DNA from: Nocardioides sp. PD653-B2
GTDB lineage: Bacteria > Actinomycetota > Actinomycetes > Propionibacteriales > Nocardioidaceae
Length of the DNA stretch: 64,000 nt
Direction of reading: 5' to 3'
Assembly (NCBI RefSeq): GCF_002117935.1
Contig: NZ_BDJE01000028.1
Location: forward strand, 103,855 to 167,854
The translations under genes were made by a program, and so were the position numbers. Under the pieces are notes generated by a model. The model was not told where the DNA came from. It ran no database searches and saw only the letters and a program-made list of their open reading frames with translations. This document shows, in pieces, positions 25,222-33,034 of the stretch; within the stretch, counting starts at the first letter, position 1, and each line of letters opens with the position of its first letter.

Positions 25222-26208
25222 TCAGTCGCGGGTGGCCCACCAGGCGGCGAGGGCGCGGTACTTCTGCTCGTCGAAGGTGGTCGGTCGGTAGTACCGGCCG
25301 ATGATCTGCTGGCGCTGCAGGTCGGTGCCGCGCGACGAGGGCGGCTGAGCGACGTAGGCGCGGGTGAACCCGTAGGGCTGCTCGGGCGAGAGGAAGAGGG
25401 TCACCCCGCGGGCCGGCGTCGTCCGCTCGTCGAAGTACTGGCCGACCGATCCCACCATGCCGGCGACCTTCTTCGAGCTCGCGATCGGGCTGATGTCGAG
25501 GTTCAGGACGAGCCCGGGGCGATTGGCGTAGGAGCACCGCACCTCGCCGTCCACGTCGGATCCGGTCGCCGCGCGGACCTCGCCGAGCAGCGCCCGGATC
25601 GGCCGGCTGCGTGCGGGCGGACAGCTCTCAGGCAGGTCGACGGGGAAGTCGAACATCGCCGGGTCGACCTGCTCGAGCATCCGGCCGAGCAGCCCCTCGA
25701 CCCGCGCCGGGCGCGGCTTGGCGAACAGCTCGACCATCACGGTGTACCTGCCCTGGCGGGCCCACGCGTGCCACGTCTTGTCGCCGTAGGCGTTGTAGAG
25801 GACCAGCCGGGCCTGGTCGCCGACGTCGAGGCGGGCCGGCTTCTCGGTGCCGACCTGCTGCACGGCGTCGGCGACCGACACCCCGGGCACCAGGCTGTAG
25901 CCGTAGAAGACCGACCAGCCGTCCTTGCGGTCCGGCACCAGGCAGGCGGTGGTGCGCGGGTCGGGGAGCAGGCCACGCTGCTCGGTGTCCGGGTCGGGCG
26001 TCAGGCCCGCCGCCTCCAGGTCCTCGGCGGAGAGCAGGCTGCACGGGTCGACCGGCTCGGGCGGGGGCTCGGTCGGGCTGCTCGACGCCGTCGGGGACGT
26101 GCTCGCGGTCTGATCGGCGTCCGCGTCGGCGTCCCCTCCCGACGAGCACCCGCCGAGCACCGTCGTCAACACGAGCAGCACCCCGGCGTACCTCGTCCCC
26201 CGTCGCAT
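25222..26208 (-). CDS. Putative lipoprotein, DUF3558-like layout
   Basis: 328 residues. Lipoprotein signal peptide with lipobox VLGGC, C21 being the lipidated cysteine, then a low-complexity linker (ADADADQTASTSPTASSSPT). A PCSLLSAEDLEAAGL segment is typical of DUF3558-type actinobacterial lipoproteins, and a second half repeats a similar pattern with ESCPPARS and GEVRCSYANRPGLVLNLDIS. ATG at 26208 was chosen for the signal peptide. Single gene between a carbonic anhydrase operon and tRNA-Ser. Function unknown; envelope-located. Confidence 0.75.
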   Translation of the reverse strand: MRRGTRYAGVLLVLTTVLGGCSSGGDADADADQTASTSPTASSSPTEPPPEPVDPCSLLSAEDLEAAGLTPDPDTEQRGLLPDPRTTACLVPDRKDGWSVFYGYSLVPGVSVADAVQQVGTEKPARLDVGDQARLVLYNAYGDKTWHAWARQGRYTVMVELFAKPRPARVEGLLGRMLEQVDPAMFDFPVDLPESCPPARSRPIRALLGEVRAATGSDVDGEVRCSYANRPGLVLNLDISPIASSKKVAGMVGSVGQYFDERTTPARGVTLFLSPEQPYGFTRAYVAQPPSSRGTDLQRQQIIGRYYRPTTFDEQKYRALAAWWATRD

Positions 26209-26246
26209 GCCTGAGTCGTCCCCCGTTGGGGTGACGGGCAAACGAC

Positions 26247-26277
26247 GAACGCCCCGGATCGAGGACCCGGGGCGTTC
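26247..26277 (-). terminator. Terminator after tRNA-Ser
   Basis: GAACGCCCCGG (26247-26257) and CCGGGGCGTTC (26267-26277) form a perfect 11-bp stem with a 9-nt loop, 7 bp beyond the tRNA 3' end on the minus strand, followed by GTCGTTTG. Confidence 0.85.
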
Positions 26278-26284
26278 GGTGCGC

Positions 26285-26370
26285 GGTGGCGGTGGGATTT
26301 GAACCCACGGTGGGTGTGACCCCACACAACATTTCGAGTGTTGCACCTTCGGCCGCTCGGACACGCCACC
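26285..26370 (-). tRNA. tRNA-Ser (anticodon CGA)
   Basis: 86-nt class II tRNA on the minus strand. Acceptor stem GGTGGCG pairs with CGCCACC; the anticodon loop reads CTCGAAA with anticodon CGA; a long variable arm (TGTGGGGTCACACCCAC region) and the T arm GTGGGTTCAAATCCCAC are present. CCA is not encoded. It decodes UCG, one of the commonest serine codons in this DNA. Confidence 0.95.
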
Positions 26371-26416
26371 GCCGGAGAGATTACCGGAGGGCGTAGGTGC
26401 GGACGAAATCGCCCTG

Positions 26417-26677
26417 TCACGGCCTCCACGCGGGGTCGCGACCCGTCGCGCCGGCCAGCCGGTCGAGGGCGGGAGCGTCGTCGAGCGCCACCAGCACCGC
26501 GATCTCGGCGGGCATCTCGACCGGTCCGGCCCGGGTGATCCCGTCGTACGCCGTGGGGTCGCGCCACGCGTGCGCCAGCACGGCCAGGTCGGCGGCGATC
26601 CGGTCGCGGAACCCGTCCTCGAGCCGGTCGGAAGTCGATGATCTCCCTGCTGTCTCCGACCCCCCGAGCTCGCCTAC
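26417..26677 (-). pseudogene. 5'-truncated remnant, TIGR03086/DinB-like C-terminal part
   Basis: On the minus strand a frame open from a stop at 26680 to TGA at 26417 encodes RLEDGFRDRIAADLAVLAHA, WRDPTAYDGITRAGPVEMPA and EIAVLVALDDAPALDRLAGA. The WRDP..Y.G.TRAG.VEMP pattern is like the middle of TIGR03086 mycothiol-type metal-binding proteins. There is no ATG, GTG or TTG before this segment, the usual N-terminal half is missing, and the expected VHGWDLA motif is degenerate. It lies between tRNA-Ser and a nested palindrome. Family assignment is from memory and tentative. Confidence 0.4.
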
Positions 26678-26693
26678 TCATCCGTCGCGCGCA

Positions 26694-26768
26694 GCTGTAA
26701 CGCGGTGTTGGACCCTCTGGGCACCCCGTTCTAACGGGTTCCTAGTGGCCCTAACATCGCGTTACAGC
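26694..26768. repeat. 75-bp nested palindrome
   Basis: Outer arms GCTGTAACGCGGTGTT (26694-26709) and AACATCGCGTTACAGC (26753-26768) match at 15 of 16 pairs. Inside are GGGCAC/GTGGCCC arms and a central CCCGTT-CT-AACGGG palindrome (26725-26738). The RNA of either strand could fold into one long hairpin. It lies about 95 bp after the lldD stop, so it may be the lldD terminator, a small structured RNA or the scar of a small mobile element. Confidence 0.75.
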
Positions 26769-26862
26769 GGGAGGGTCGGGTCAGCCGTCGCCGGCGCGCG
26801 TGGATGGCGTACGTCGTTCGTCCCATGCCGGGAGCGTCTCCCGAGCCGACGGCTCCGAACCC

Positions 26863-28095
26863 TCAGCGGCGACGCGGCTCCAGACGCTGGAGCTGGGTGA
26901 CGTGACCGGGCTCCAGCTCGTCGAGCGTGGTCACCCCGAGCAGCCGCATCGTCCGCTCGATCTGGCCGGCCAGGATCTCGATCATCCGGTCGACGCCGTC
27001 GCGGCCGCCGGCCATCAGGCCGTACAGGTAGGCGCGCCCGACGAGGGTGAAGCGCGCCCCGTGCGCGATCGAGGCGACGATGTCCTGCCCGGACATGATC
27101 CCGGTGTCGAGGTGCACCTCCACGTCCGTGCCGACCGCGGCGACGACCTGCGGCAGCAGGTGGAAGGGGATCGGCGCCCGGTCGAGCTGGCGACCGCCGT
27201 GGTTGGAGAGCAGCACCGCGTCGACCCCGACGTCGGCGAGCCGGCGCGCGTCGTCGACGGTCTGCACGCCCTTGACCACGACCTTCCCGGGCCACTGGTC
27301 CTTGATCCAGGCGAGGTCGTCGTAGGTCACGGTCGGGTCGAACATCGTGTCCAGCAGGTCGGCGACCGTGCCCGACCACGCGTCCAGCGACGCGAAGGCC
27401 AGCGGCTCGGTGGTGAGGAAGTTGATCCACCACGCGGGCCGCGGGATCGCGTTGACGACCGTGCGCGGCGTGAGGGTGGGCGGGATCGTCATGCCGTTGC
27501 GCACGTCGCGCAGCCGCGCCCCGGCGACGGGTACGTCGACCGTGACGAGCAGCGTGTCGAAGCCGGCCTTCGCGGCTCGATCGACCAGCGCCATCGAGCG
27601 GTCGCGGTCCTTCCACATGTAGAGCTGGAACCAGTTCCGGCCGTCCGGGTTGGCTGCCGCCACGTCCTCGATCGACGTGGTGCCCATCGTCGACAGCGAG
27701 AACGGGATGCCCGCGGCGGCCGCGGCGGTTGCGCCGGCGATCTCGCCCTCGGCCTGCATCATCCGGGTGAAGCCGGTCGGCGCGATGCCGAACGGCAGCG
27801 CCACCCGCTGCCCGAGCACCTCGCGCGAGGTGTCGACGGTCGAGACGTCGCGCAGGATCGCGGGGTTGAACTCGACGTCGCCGAACGCCTCCCGGGCCCG
27901 GGCCAGCGAGACCTCGCCGTCCGCCGCGCCGTCGGTGTAGTCGAAGGCCGCCTGGGGCGTGCGCCGCTTGGCGATCCGTCTCAGGTCGTCGATCGTCAGC
28001 GCCGACGCCAGCCGCCGCTGCTTGGGCGAGAGCGTCGGCTTCTTGAACTTCATCAGGGGGGCCAGGTCCCGGCGCTTCGGCAGTTGACGCTTCAT
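26863..28095 (-). CDS. lldD: FMN-dependent alpha-hydroxy-acid dehydrogenase, L-lactate dehydrogenase (LldD) type
   Basis: 410 residues of the glycolate oxidase/LldD TIM-barrel family. Visible are [13 protein letters not shown] (substrate/FMN region, about 49-61), [45 protein letters not shown], the FMN-binding lysine in [10 protein letters not shown], and the catalytic His-Arg pair in [14 protein letters not shown], followed by [19 protein letters not shown]. Such enzymes oxidise L-lactate or another 2-hydroxy acid to the 2-oxo acid. The ATG at 28095 has GGAG 8 nt upstream. A LacI-type operator lies between it and the divergent LacI gene, so local control is likely. Confidence 0.87.
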   Translation of the reverse strand: MKRQLPKRRDLAPLMKFKKPTLSPKQRRLASALTIDDLRRIAKRRTPQAAFDYTDGAADGEVSLARAREAFGDVEFNPAILRDVSTVDTSREVLGQRVALPFGIAPTGFTRMMQAEGEIAGATAAAAAGIPFSLSTMGTTSIEDVAAANPDGRNWFQLYMWKDRDRSMALVDRAAKAGFDTLLVTVDVPVAGARLRDVRNGMTIPPTLTPRTVVNAIPRPAWWINFLTTEPLAFASLDAWSGTVADLLDTMFDPTVTYDDLAWIKDQWPGKVVVKGVQTVDDARRLADVGVDAVLLSNHGGRQLDRAPIPFHLLPQVVAAVGTDVEVHLDTGIMSGQDIVASIAHGARFTLVGRAYLYGLMAGGRDGVDRMIEILAGQIERTMRLLGVTTLDELEPGHVTQLQRLEPRRR

Positions 28096-28148
28096 CGTCC
28101 GACTCCATCATGTCTGGCGGTCAGGCGCGACTCCGCACCGCCGATCGG

Positions 28149-28166
28149 GTTGACACGTTTCACAAC
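28149..28166. promoter_or_regulatory. LacI-family operator candidate
   Basis: GTTGACACGTTTCACAAC is a near-palindrome centred on CG, with a TGACACGTTTCA core that fits the LacI/GalR pattern. It also contains TTGACA, a consensus -35 on the plus strand. It lies 54 bp from the lldD start and 143 bp from the lacI start. A second imperfect palindrome, CTTGATCGTTTCAAG, lies just before the lacI ribosome binding site. Confidence 0.55.
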
Positions 28167-28308
28167 AGCGTCCTCGGTCGCCCTGCTGTCTGCGACCATC
28201 GACGCCCTCCGGTCCGGCGACGCCACCAGGAAACACCCGGATCACGATCGCGCGGGAGTACGCTCGCGCACACCCTGGTCGTCCTTGATCGTTTCAAGAG
28301 GAGGCGCC

Positions 28309-29340
28309 GTGGCCGGACGAGATCCCGGCTCGCGCAACGCGTCGGTCAAGGACGTCGCCGCGGCCGCGGGCGTCTCGCTCGGCACCGTCTCCAACGTGCT
28401 CAACCGCCCCGACCGAGTCAGCCCGGACACCCGGGAGCGGGTGCTGCGGGCGATGGCCGAGCTCGGGTTCGTCCGCAACGAGTCGGCCCGTCAGCTCCGG
28501 GCCGGCAGCAGCCGGACCCTGGCCTACGTGATGCTCGATGCGAGCAACCCGTTCTTCATCGACATCGCGCAGGGCATCGACACCGCGGCCGAGGCGGTCG
28601 GCCTCTCCCTGGTGCTCTGCAACAGCCGCAGCCTCGCCGAGCGCGAGCAGTCGCACCTGGCCCTCCTCGAGCAGCAGCGCGTCCAGGGCATCCTGATCAC
28701 CCCCGTCGACCCCGACGCGGCGTCCCTCGACGACGTCGCCCGCCGGGGCACCCCCGTCGTCCTCGTCGACCGCACCCGCGCCGACCAGAAGTTCTGCTCC
28801 GTCGCGGTGGACGACGTGCTCGGCGGGCAGCGCGCCGTCGAGCACCTCATCGACCGCGGGCACACCCGGGTCGCCTTCGTCGGCGGCCCGACGACGCTCG
28901 GCCCGGTCCGCGACCGCTGGCGGGGAGCCCAGGACGCCTGGGCCGCCGCCGGCCTCCCTGCCGAGGGACTGGTCGAGGTCACCACCACCGGGCTGACCGT
29001 CGCCGAGGGCCGCGAGGCCGGCCAACGGCTGGCCGGGATGCCGGCCCCGCGCCGACCGACAGCCGCCTTCTGCGCCAACGACCTGACCGCGCTGGGCCTG
29101 CTCCAGCAGGCGACGAGCTCGGGCCTGCGGGTGCCCGAGGAGCTGGCGCTCGTCGGGTACGACGACATCGACTTCGCGGGCGCCGCCGCCGTCCCCCTCA
29201 CGTCGGTCCGCCAGCCGCGCCAGGAGCTGGGCTGCACCGCGGCCGAGCTGGTCCTCGACGAGGCGACCAACCCCGAGCACACGCACCGACAGGTGTTGTT
29301 CACCCCGGAGCTGGTGGCCCGGGCCTCGACGCTGGGCTAG
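28309..29340 (+). CDS. LacI-family transcriptional regulator
   Basis: 343 residues. The N-terminal helix-turn-helix and hinge read SVKDVAAAAGVSLGTVSNVL, NRPDRVSPDTRERVLRAMAE, and LGFVRNESARQLRAGSS (about 12-68), followed by a periplasmic-binding-like sensor domain ending VPLTSVRQPRQELG. GTG at 28309 is preceded by AGAGGAGG. It is divergent from lldD and likely represses it and itself, with a hydroxy acid or sugar as effector (inference). It ends 3 bp before the convergent tadA stop. Confidence 0.92.
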   Translation: MAGRDPGSRNASVKDVAAAAGVSLGTVSNVLNRPDRVSPDTRERVLRAMAELGFVRNESARQLRAGSSRTLAYVMLDASNPFFIDIAQGIDTAAEAVGLSLVLCNSRSLAEREQSHLALLEQQRVQGILITPVDPDAASLDDVARRGTPVVLVDRTRADQKFCSVAVDDVLGGQRAVEHLIDRGHTRVAFVGGPTTLGPVRDRWRGAQDAWAAAGLPAEGLVEVTTTGLTVAEGREAGQRLAGMPAPRRPTAAFCANDLTALGLLQQATSSGLRVPEELALVGYDDIDFAGAAAVPLTSVRQPRQELGCTAAELVLDEATNPEHTHRQVLFTPELVARASTLG

Positions 29341-29343
29341 ACG

Positions 29344-29808
29344 CTACAGCTGGCGGTGCCCGGCGAAGAACGTCGCGAGGAGCGCGGCCGACTCGGCGGC
29401 GAGCACGCCCGACACGACCTCGGGCCGGTGGTTGAGGCGACGGTCGCGGACCACGTCCCAGAGGCTGCCGACCGCGCCGGCCTTGGGGTCGAACGCCCCG
29501 AAGACCACCCGGTCGACCCGGCTCAGCACGGCGGCACCGGCGCACATCGTGCAGGGCTCCAGGGTCACGACGAGCGTGCAGCCCTCCAGGCGCCACTCCC
29601 CCCGCTCGCGCGCGGCGGCCCGCAGCGCGACGACCTCGGCGTGCCCGGTCGGGTCGTGGTCGGCCTCGCGGACGTTGCGTCCGCGACCGATCGTCGTCCC
29701 GTCCGGCGCCAGCACCACCGCGCCGATGGGGACGTCGTCGGTCGCCAGCGCCGCCCGCGCCTGGTCGAGCGCGGCCCGCATCGGGCCGGCCCAGCGGTCC
29801 TGGGTCAC
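29344..29808 (-). CDS. tadA: tRNA-specific adenosine deaminase TadA
   Basis: 154 residues of the cytidine/deoxycytidylate deaminase fold. Zinc and catalytic residues are in HAEV (H56, E58) and PCTMC (C86, C89). The short GSLWDVVRDRRLNHRPEVVSG tail matches TadA, which makes inosine-34 in tRNA-Arg(ACG). GTG at 29808 was chosen because it is 7 bp after the stop of the partner gene and gives a standard N-terminus (TQDRWAGPMRAALDQARAAL). Genes for TadA and the partner protein form one operon. Confidence 0.92.
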   Translation of the reverse strand: MTQDRWAGPMRAALDQARAALATDDVPIGAVVLAPDGTTIGRGRNVREADHDPTGHAEVVALRAAARERGEWRLEGCTLVVTLEPCTMCAGAAVLSRVDRVVFGAFDPKAGAVGSLWDVVRDRRLNHRPEVVSGVLAAESAALLATFFAGHRQL

Positions 29809-29815
29809 GCCGGGT

Positions 29816-30301
29816 TCACGCGGAGGTGAGTCCGACGGCGTCGTCGAAGGCCTCACCGAACCCGGCCCGGCGGGCGATGTCGGAGAGCATCTCGTCGGGG
29901 TAGAGGTCGTAGTCGTCGAGCAGCACGCCCATGTCCATGGCGTGCATGCCGAGGTCGCCCAGCAGGTCGAGGTCCCCGGCCGGGACCTGGTCGTCCTCGT
30001 CCTCGGGCATCGGCAGGCCGAGGAACGCGACGGCCGAGCGGGCGAGCTCCCACTCGTCGGCGGCGGTGATGTCGGAGAGGAGCACCCGGGTGGTCGGACC
30101 CGCGACCCGGATCAGGATGAAGAAGTCCTCGTCCATCGCGACCAGCCCGACCGCGCCGCCGTCGCCGGGGAACCGGCGCAGTGCGTGGGCCAGGGTCTCG
30201 ATGTCACCCAGGACGTCGTGGGCGAGCTCCTGGACCTGCCAGACGCCCTCCTCGCGATAGGCAGCCAGGGCGAAGTCGACCCCGTCGATCAGCTCAGCCA
30301 T
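29816..30301 (-). CDS. tRNA adenosine deaminase-associated protein
   Basis: 161 residues, very acidic, beginning MAELIDGVDFALAAYREEGV and containing GGAVGLVAMDEDFFILIRVA and GMHAMDMGVLLDDYDLYPDE. This matches the actinobacterial family always found upstream of tadA and named for that. Its biochemical role is not known; physical or functional partnership with TadA is inferred from conserved linkage. A GGAGGAG site precedes the ATG. Divergent from upp with 111 bp between. Confidence 0.88.
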   Translation of the reverse strand: MAELIDGVDFALAAYREEGVWQVQELAHDVLGDIETLAHALRRFPGDGGAVGLVAMDEDFFILIRVAGPTTRVLLSDITAADEWELARSAVAFLGLPMPEDEDDQVPAGDLDLLGDLGMHAMDMGVLLDDYDLYPDEMLSDIARRAGFGEAFDDAVGLTSA

Positions 30302-30400
30302 GGCGCTCCTCCGATCCGTCCGCTCCGGTGCGACCTGTCAGTCGTCTTCCAGAGTGGCAGACGGTCGCGGCCGGGCCAACCCCCCTTGCCCGCCTGGCAC

Positions 30401-30406
30401 TAGTGT
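30401..30406 (+). promoter_or_regulatory. -10 hexamer TAGTGT of a leaderless mRNA
   Basis: TAGTGT stands 6 nt before the upp ATG; no ribosome binding site is present between. Confidence 0.55.
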
Positions 30407-30412
30407 TCGGGC

Positions 30413-31054
30413 ATGCGCACCCACGTCGTGGACCACCCGCTGGTCGCCCACAAGCTCACCGTCCTGCGCGACGAGGTCACCGACTCCCCGACCTTCCGGG
30501 CCCTGACCGACGAGCTGGTGACGCTGCTGGCCTACGAAGCGACCCGCGACGTCCGGGTCGAGCCCTACGACATCGTCACCCCGGTCGCGCCCACCACCGG
30601 GGTCGCGCTGGCGCGCCCCCGGCCGCTCGTCGTCCCGATCCTGCGCGCGGGGCTCGGCATGCTCGACGGGATGATGCGGCTGCTGCCGACGGCCGAGGTC
30701 GGCTTCCTCGGCATGATCCGCAACGAGGAGACGCTCGAGGCCTCGACGTACGCCGAGCGGCTGCCCGAGGACCTGTCGGGGCGCCAGTGCTACGTGCTCG
30801 ACCCGATGCTCGCCACCGGCGGCACCCTCGCCGCGGCGATCAAGTTCCTCACCGACCGCGGGGCCGACGACATCACCGCGATCTGCCTGCTCGCCGCGCC
30901 CGAGGGCTGCGCCCGGCTGGAGAAGGACCTCGAGGGACTCGACGTCCCCGTCACCGTCGTCACCGCCGCCATGGACGAGAAGCTCAACGAGAAGGGCTAC
31001 ATCGTCCCCGGTCTCGGCGACGCCGGCGACCGCCTGTACGGCGTGGTGGGCTGA
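30413..31054 (+). CDS. upp: Uracil phosphoribosyltransferase
   Basis: 213 residues. Family features are [20 protein letters not shown] at the N-terminus, [13 protein letters not shown] near 74-86, the PRPP-binding DPMLATGGT (130-138), and the uracil-contact C-terminal [16 protein letters not shown]. It converts uracil and PRPP to UMP in pyrimidine salvage. Length matches the family (about 208-214). It appears monocistronic and leaderless. Confidence 0.96.
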   Translation: MRTHVVDHPLVAHKLTVLRDEVTDSPTFRALTDELVTLLAYEATRDVRVEPYDIVTPVAPTTGVALARPRPLVVPILRAGLGMLDGMMRLLPTAEVGFLGMIRNEETLEASTYAERLPEDLSGRQCYVLDPMLATGGTLAAAIKFLTDRGADDITAICLLAAPEGCARLEKDLEGLDVPVTVVTAAMDEKLNEKGYIVPGLGDAGDRLYGVVG

Positions 31055-31096
31055 GCTGCCCCGGGCCGAGCCCGCGAGGACCGTGACCCAGCAGCC

Positions 31097-31267
31097 TCAT
31101 GCCGGGAAGACGTGCACGGTGCCGGTGGCGATCAGCACCATCAGCACGAGCACCAGGACGCCGAGGGCCAGGTAGGCCCACTCCTTGCCGACCCGGTCGT
31201 CGTCGGACTCGGGCGCGTCGTAGCGATGTCCGTCGGGGCGGCCCATCCGCTCGTCGTCGTCAGTCAT
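31097..31267 (-). CDS. Small single-pass membrane protein, 56 residues
   Basis: A short gene beginning MTDDDERMGRPDGHRYDAPE, with an acidic cytoplasmic part and one membrane helix AYLALGVLVLVLMVLIATGT (31-50), ending VHVFPA. Coding is supported by the clear helix and strong third-position G/C. It lies between convergent upp and the pnt operon, on the pnt strand, and could be independently transcribed from the 3' side of pntB. Function unknown. Confidence 0.6.
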   Translation of the reverse strand: MTDDDERMGRPDGHRYDAPESDDDRVGKEWAYLALGVLVLVLMVLIATGTVHVFPA

Positions 31268-31334
31268 GCCCGGTCAACGAGCGAGACCCGCGGACGTCCC
31301 GTGTGACATCCGCGGCCCACCCGGATGGCCGAGC

Positions 31335-32714
31335 TCAGAGTGCCTTGACGGCGTTGAGCAGCTTGCCGAGCGAGTCCTTCGCGTCGCCGAAGAGCAGCGT
31401 CGTGGTCGGTTCGAAGAGCAGCTCGTTCTCGATGCCGGCGAAGCCCGGCCGCATCGAGCGCTTCATGAAGACGACCTGCTTCGCCTCGTCGGCGTTGAGG
31501 ATCGGCATGCCGTAGATCGGTGCGCCGGGCGTGGTCTTCGCAGCCGGGTTGACCACGTCGTTGGCGCCGACGACGAGGACGACGTCGGTGTGCTTGAACT
31601 CGCCGTTGATGTCGTCCATCTCGACCAGCTGCTCGTAGGGCACCTGGGCCTCGGCGAGCAGCACGTTCATGTGCCCGGGCATCCGGCCGGCGACCGGGTG
31701 GATCGCGTAGTCGACCTTCGTGCCCCGGGCGATCAGCACATCGACCAGCTCACGCAGCGTGTGCTGCGCCTGGGCGACCGCGAGCCCGTAACCGGGCACG
31801 ATGATCACCCGGTCGGCGTAGCCCAGGAGGATCGCGATGTCCTCGGGCCCGGCGGACTTCACCGGCCGGTCGGAGGCGACGCCGGCGCCGAGCGTGGAGC
31901 CACCCTTGAGGGCGCCGAAGAGGATGTTCGAGACCGAGCGGCCCATCGCGTTGGCCATCAACATCGTCAGGTAGGTACCCGAGGCGCCCACCAGCGTGCC
32001 GGCCACGAGGAGCACGACGTTCGACAGCACGTAGCCGCCGGCCGCGACCGTGAGGCCGGTGAACGCGTTGAGCAGCGAGATCACGATCGGGACGTCGGCC
32101 CCGCCGACCGGCAGCACCAGCAGCAGCCCGATCGCCAGGCCCAGCAGGGCCAGCACGATCCCGATCCAGATGGCCGGGCTGGTGACGGTCAGGACGCCGA
32201 GCGTGATCGTGGCGAGGCCGGCGACGCCGAAGAGGACCGGCAGGCCGGGGAAGACCACCGGCCGCGACGTCATCAGCTCCTGGAGCTTCGCGAAGGTGAC
32301 GATCGATCCGGCGAACGAGATCGAGCCGACCGCGATCGTGAACGCCGTCGCGGCGAGCGTGAACCAGTCGATCGAGTCGACGTGCGGCAGCATCTCCTGC
32401 AGCTCGACGAGCGCCACGAGCGCGGCCGCGCCACCGCCGACGCCGTTGAAGAGCGCCACCATCTGCGGCATCTGCGTCATCTGCACCCGTTGGGCGCCGA
32501 CGACACCGCCGACGGTGCCGATCGCGATCGCGACCAGGATCGGCACGACGTGGTCGAGGTCGAGGTAGACGAACGGGACGATCACCGCGACGACCGCGGC
32601 CGCGGCACCGATCAGGTTGCCGGCGCGGGCGGTCTTCGGGCCGGACAGGCCCTTGAGCGCGAGGATGAAGCAGATCGCGCAGGCGAGGTAGACGAGCTGT
32701 ACCCAGGTCGGCAT
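31335..32714 (-). CDS. pntB: NAD(P) transhydrogenase subunit beta
   Basis: 459 residues. About nine membrane segments (LVYLACAICFILALKGLSGP onward to about residue 265) are followed by the NADP(H)-binding domain III with GYGLAVAQAQHTLREL, PVAGRMPGHMNVLLAEA and VVLVVGANDVVNPAAKT. It couples proton entry to hydride transfer from NADH to NADP+. Its start overlaps the pntAb stop by one base (TGATG), giving a pntAa-pntAb-pntB operon. Confidence 0.95.
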   Translation of the reverse strand: MPTWVQLVYLACAICFILALKGLSGPKTARAGNLIGAAAAVVAVIVPFVYLDLDHVVPILVAIAIGTVGGVVGAQRVQMTQMPQMVALFNGVGGGAAALVALVELQEMLPHVDSIDWFTLAATAFTIAVGSISFAGSIVTFAKLQELMTSRPVVFPGLPVLFGVAGLATITLGVLTVTSPAIWIGIVLALLGLAIGLLLVLPVGGADVPIVISLLNAFTGLTVAAGGYVLSNVVLLVAGTLVGASGTYLTMLMANAMGRSVSNILFGALKGGSTLGAGVASDRPVKSAGPEDIAILLGYADRVIIVPGYGLAVAQAQHTLRELVDVLIARGTKVDYAIHPVAGRMPGHMNVLLAEAQVPYEQLVEMDDINGEFKHTDVVLVVGANDVVNPAAKTTPGAPIYGMPILNADEAKQVVFMKRSMRPGFAGIENELLFEPTTTLLFGDAKDSLGKLLNAVKAL

Positions 32715-33034
32715 CAGGCGTTCCCACCCTCGGTCGAGGCCGGCGCGGGCTTCGGCTTCTTGCGCACGAACATCTGCAGCATCCGGTCGGTGACCACGAA
32801 GCCGCCGACCATGTTCACCGCGGCGAGCACGATCGCGACCAGACCGACCACCAGCGCGACGTCGTTGTCGGTCGAGCCGGTCACCAGCACGGCGCCGAGC
32901 AGGATGATGCCGTGGATCGCGTTCGCGCCCGACATCAGCGGGGTGTGCAGCGTCGAGGACACCTTCGAGATCACCTCGATGCCGACGAAGACGCTCAGGA
33001 TGAAGATCGTCAGCCAGACGACTGCCTCGTCCAT
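32714..33034 (-). CDS. pntAb: NAD(P) transhydrogenase subunit alpha part 2 (PntAb)
   Basis: 106 residues with three to four membrane helices (VVWLTIFILSVFVGIEVISK, HGIILLGAVLVTG, VVGLVAIVLAAVNMVGGFVV) and the TPLMSGANAIHGI motif typical of the membrane part of the alpha subunit when it is split, as in Rhodospirillum and mycobacteria. Both borders are TGATG overlaps with pntAa and pntB, indicating strict co-translation of a 1:1:1 complex. Confidence 0.93.
   Translation of the reverse strand: MDEAVVWLTIFILSVFVGIEVISKVSSTLHTPLMSGANAIHGIILLGAVLVTGSTDNDVALVVGLVAIVLAAVNMVGGFVVTDRMLQMFVRKKPKPAPASTEGGNA

Noticed and set aside
26397..26900. Plus-strand gene across the remnant and palindrome
   Set aside because: Low-complexity Ser/Arg-rich translation that crosses the palindrome; the opposite strand carries the recognisable fragment.
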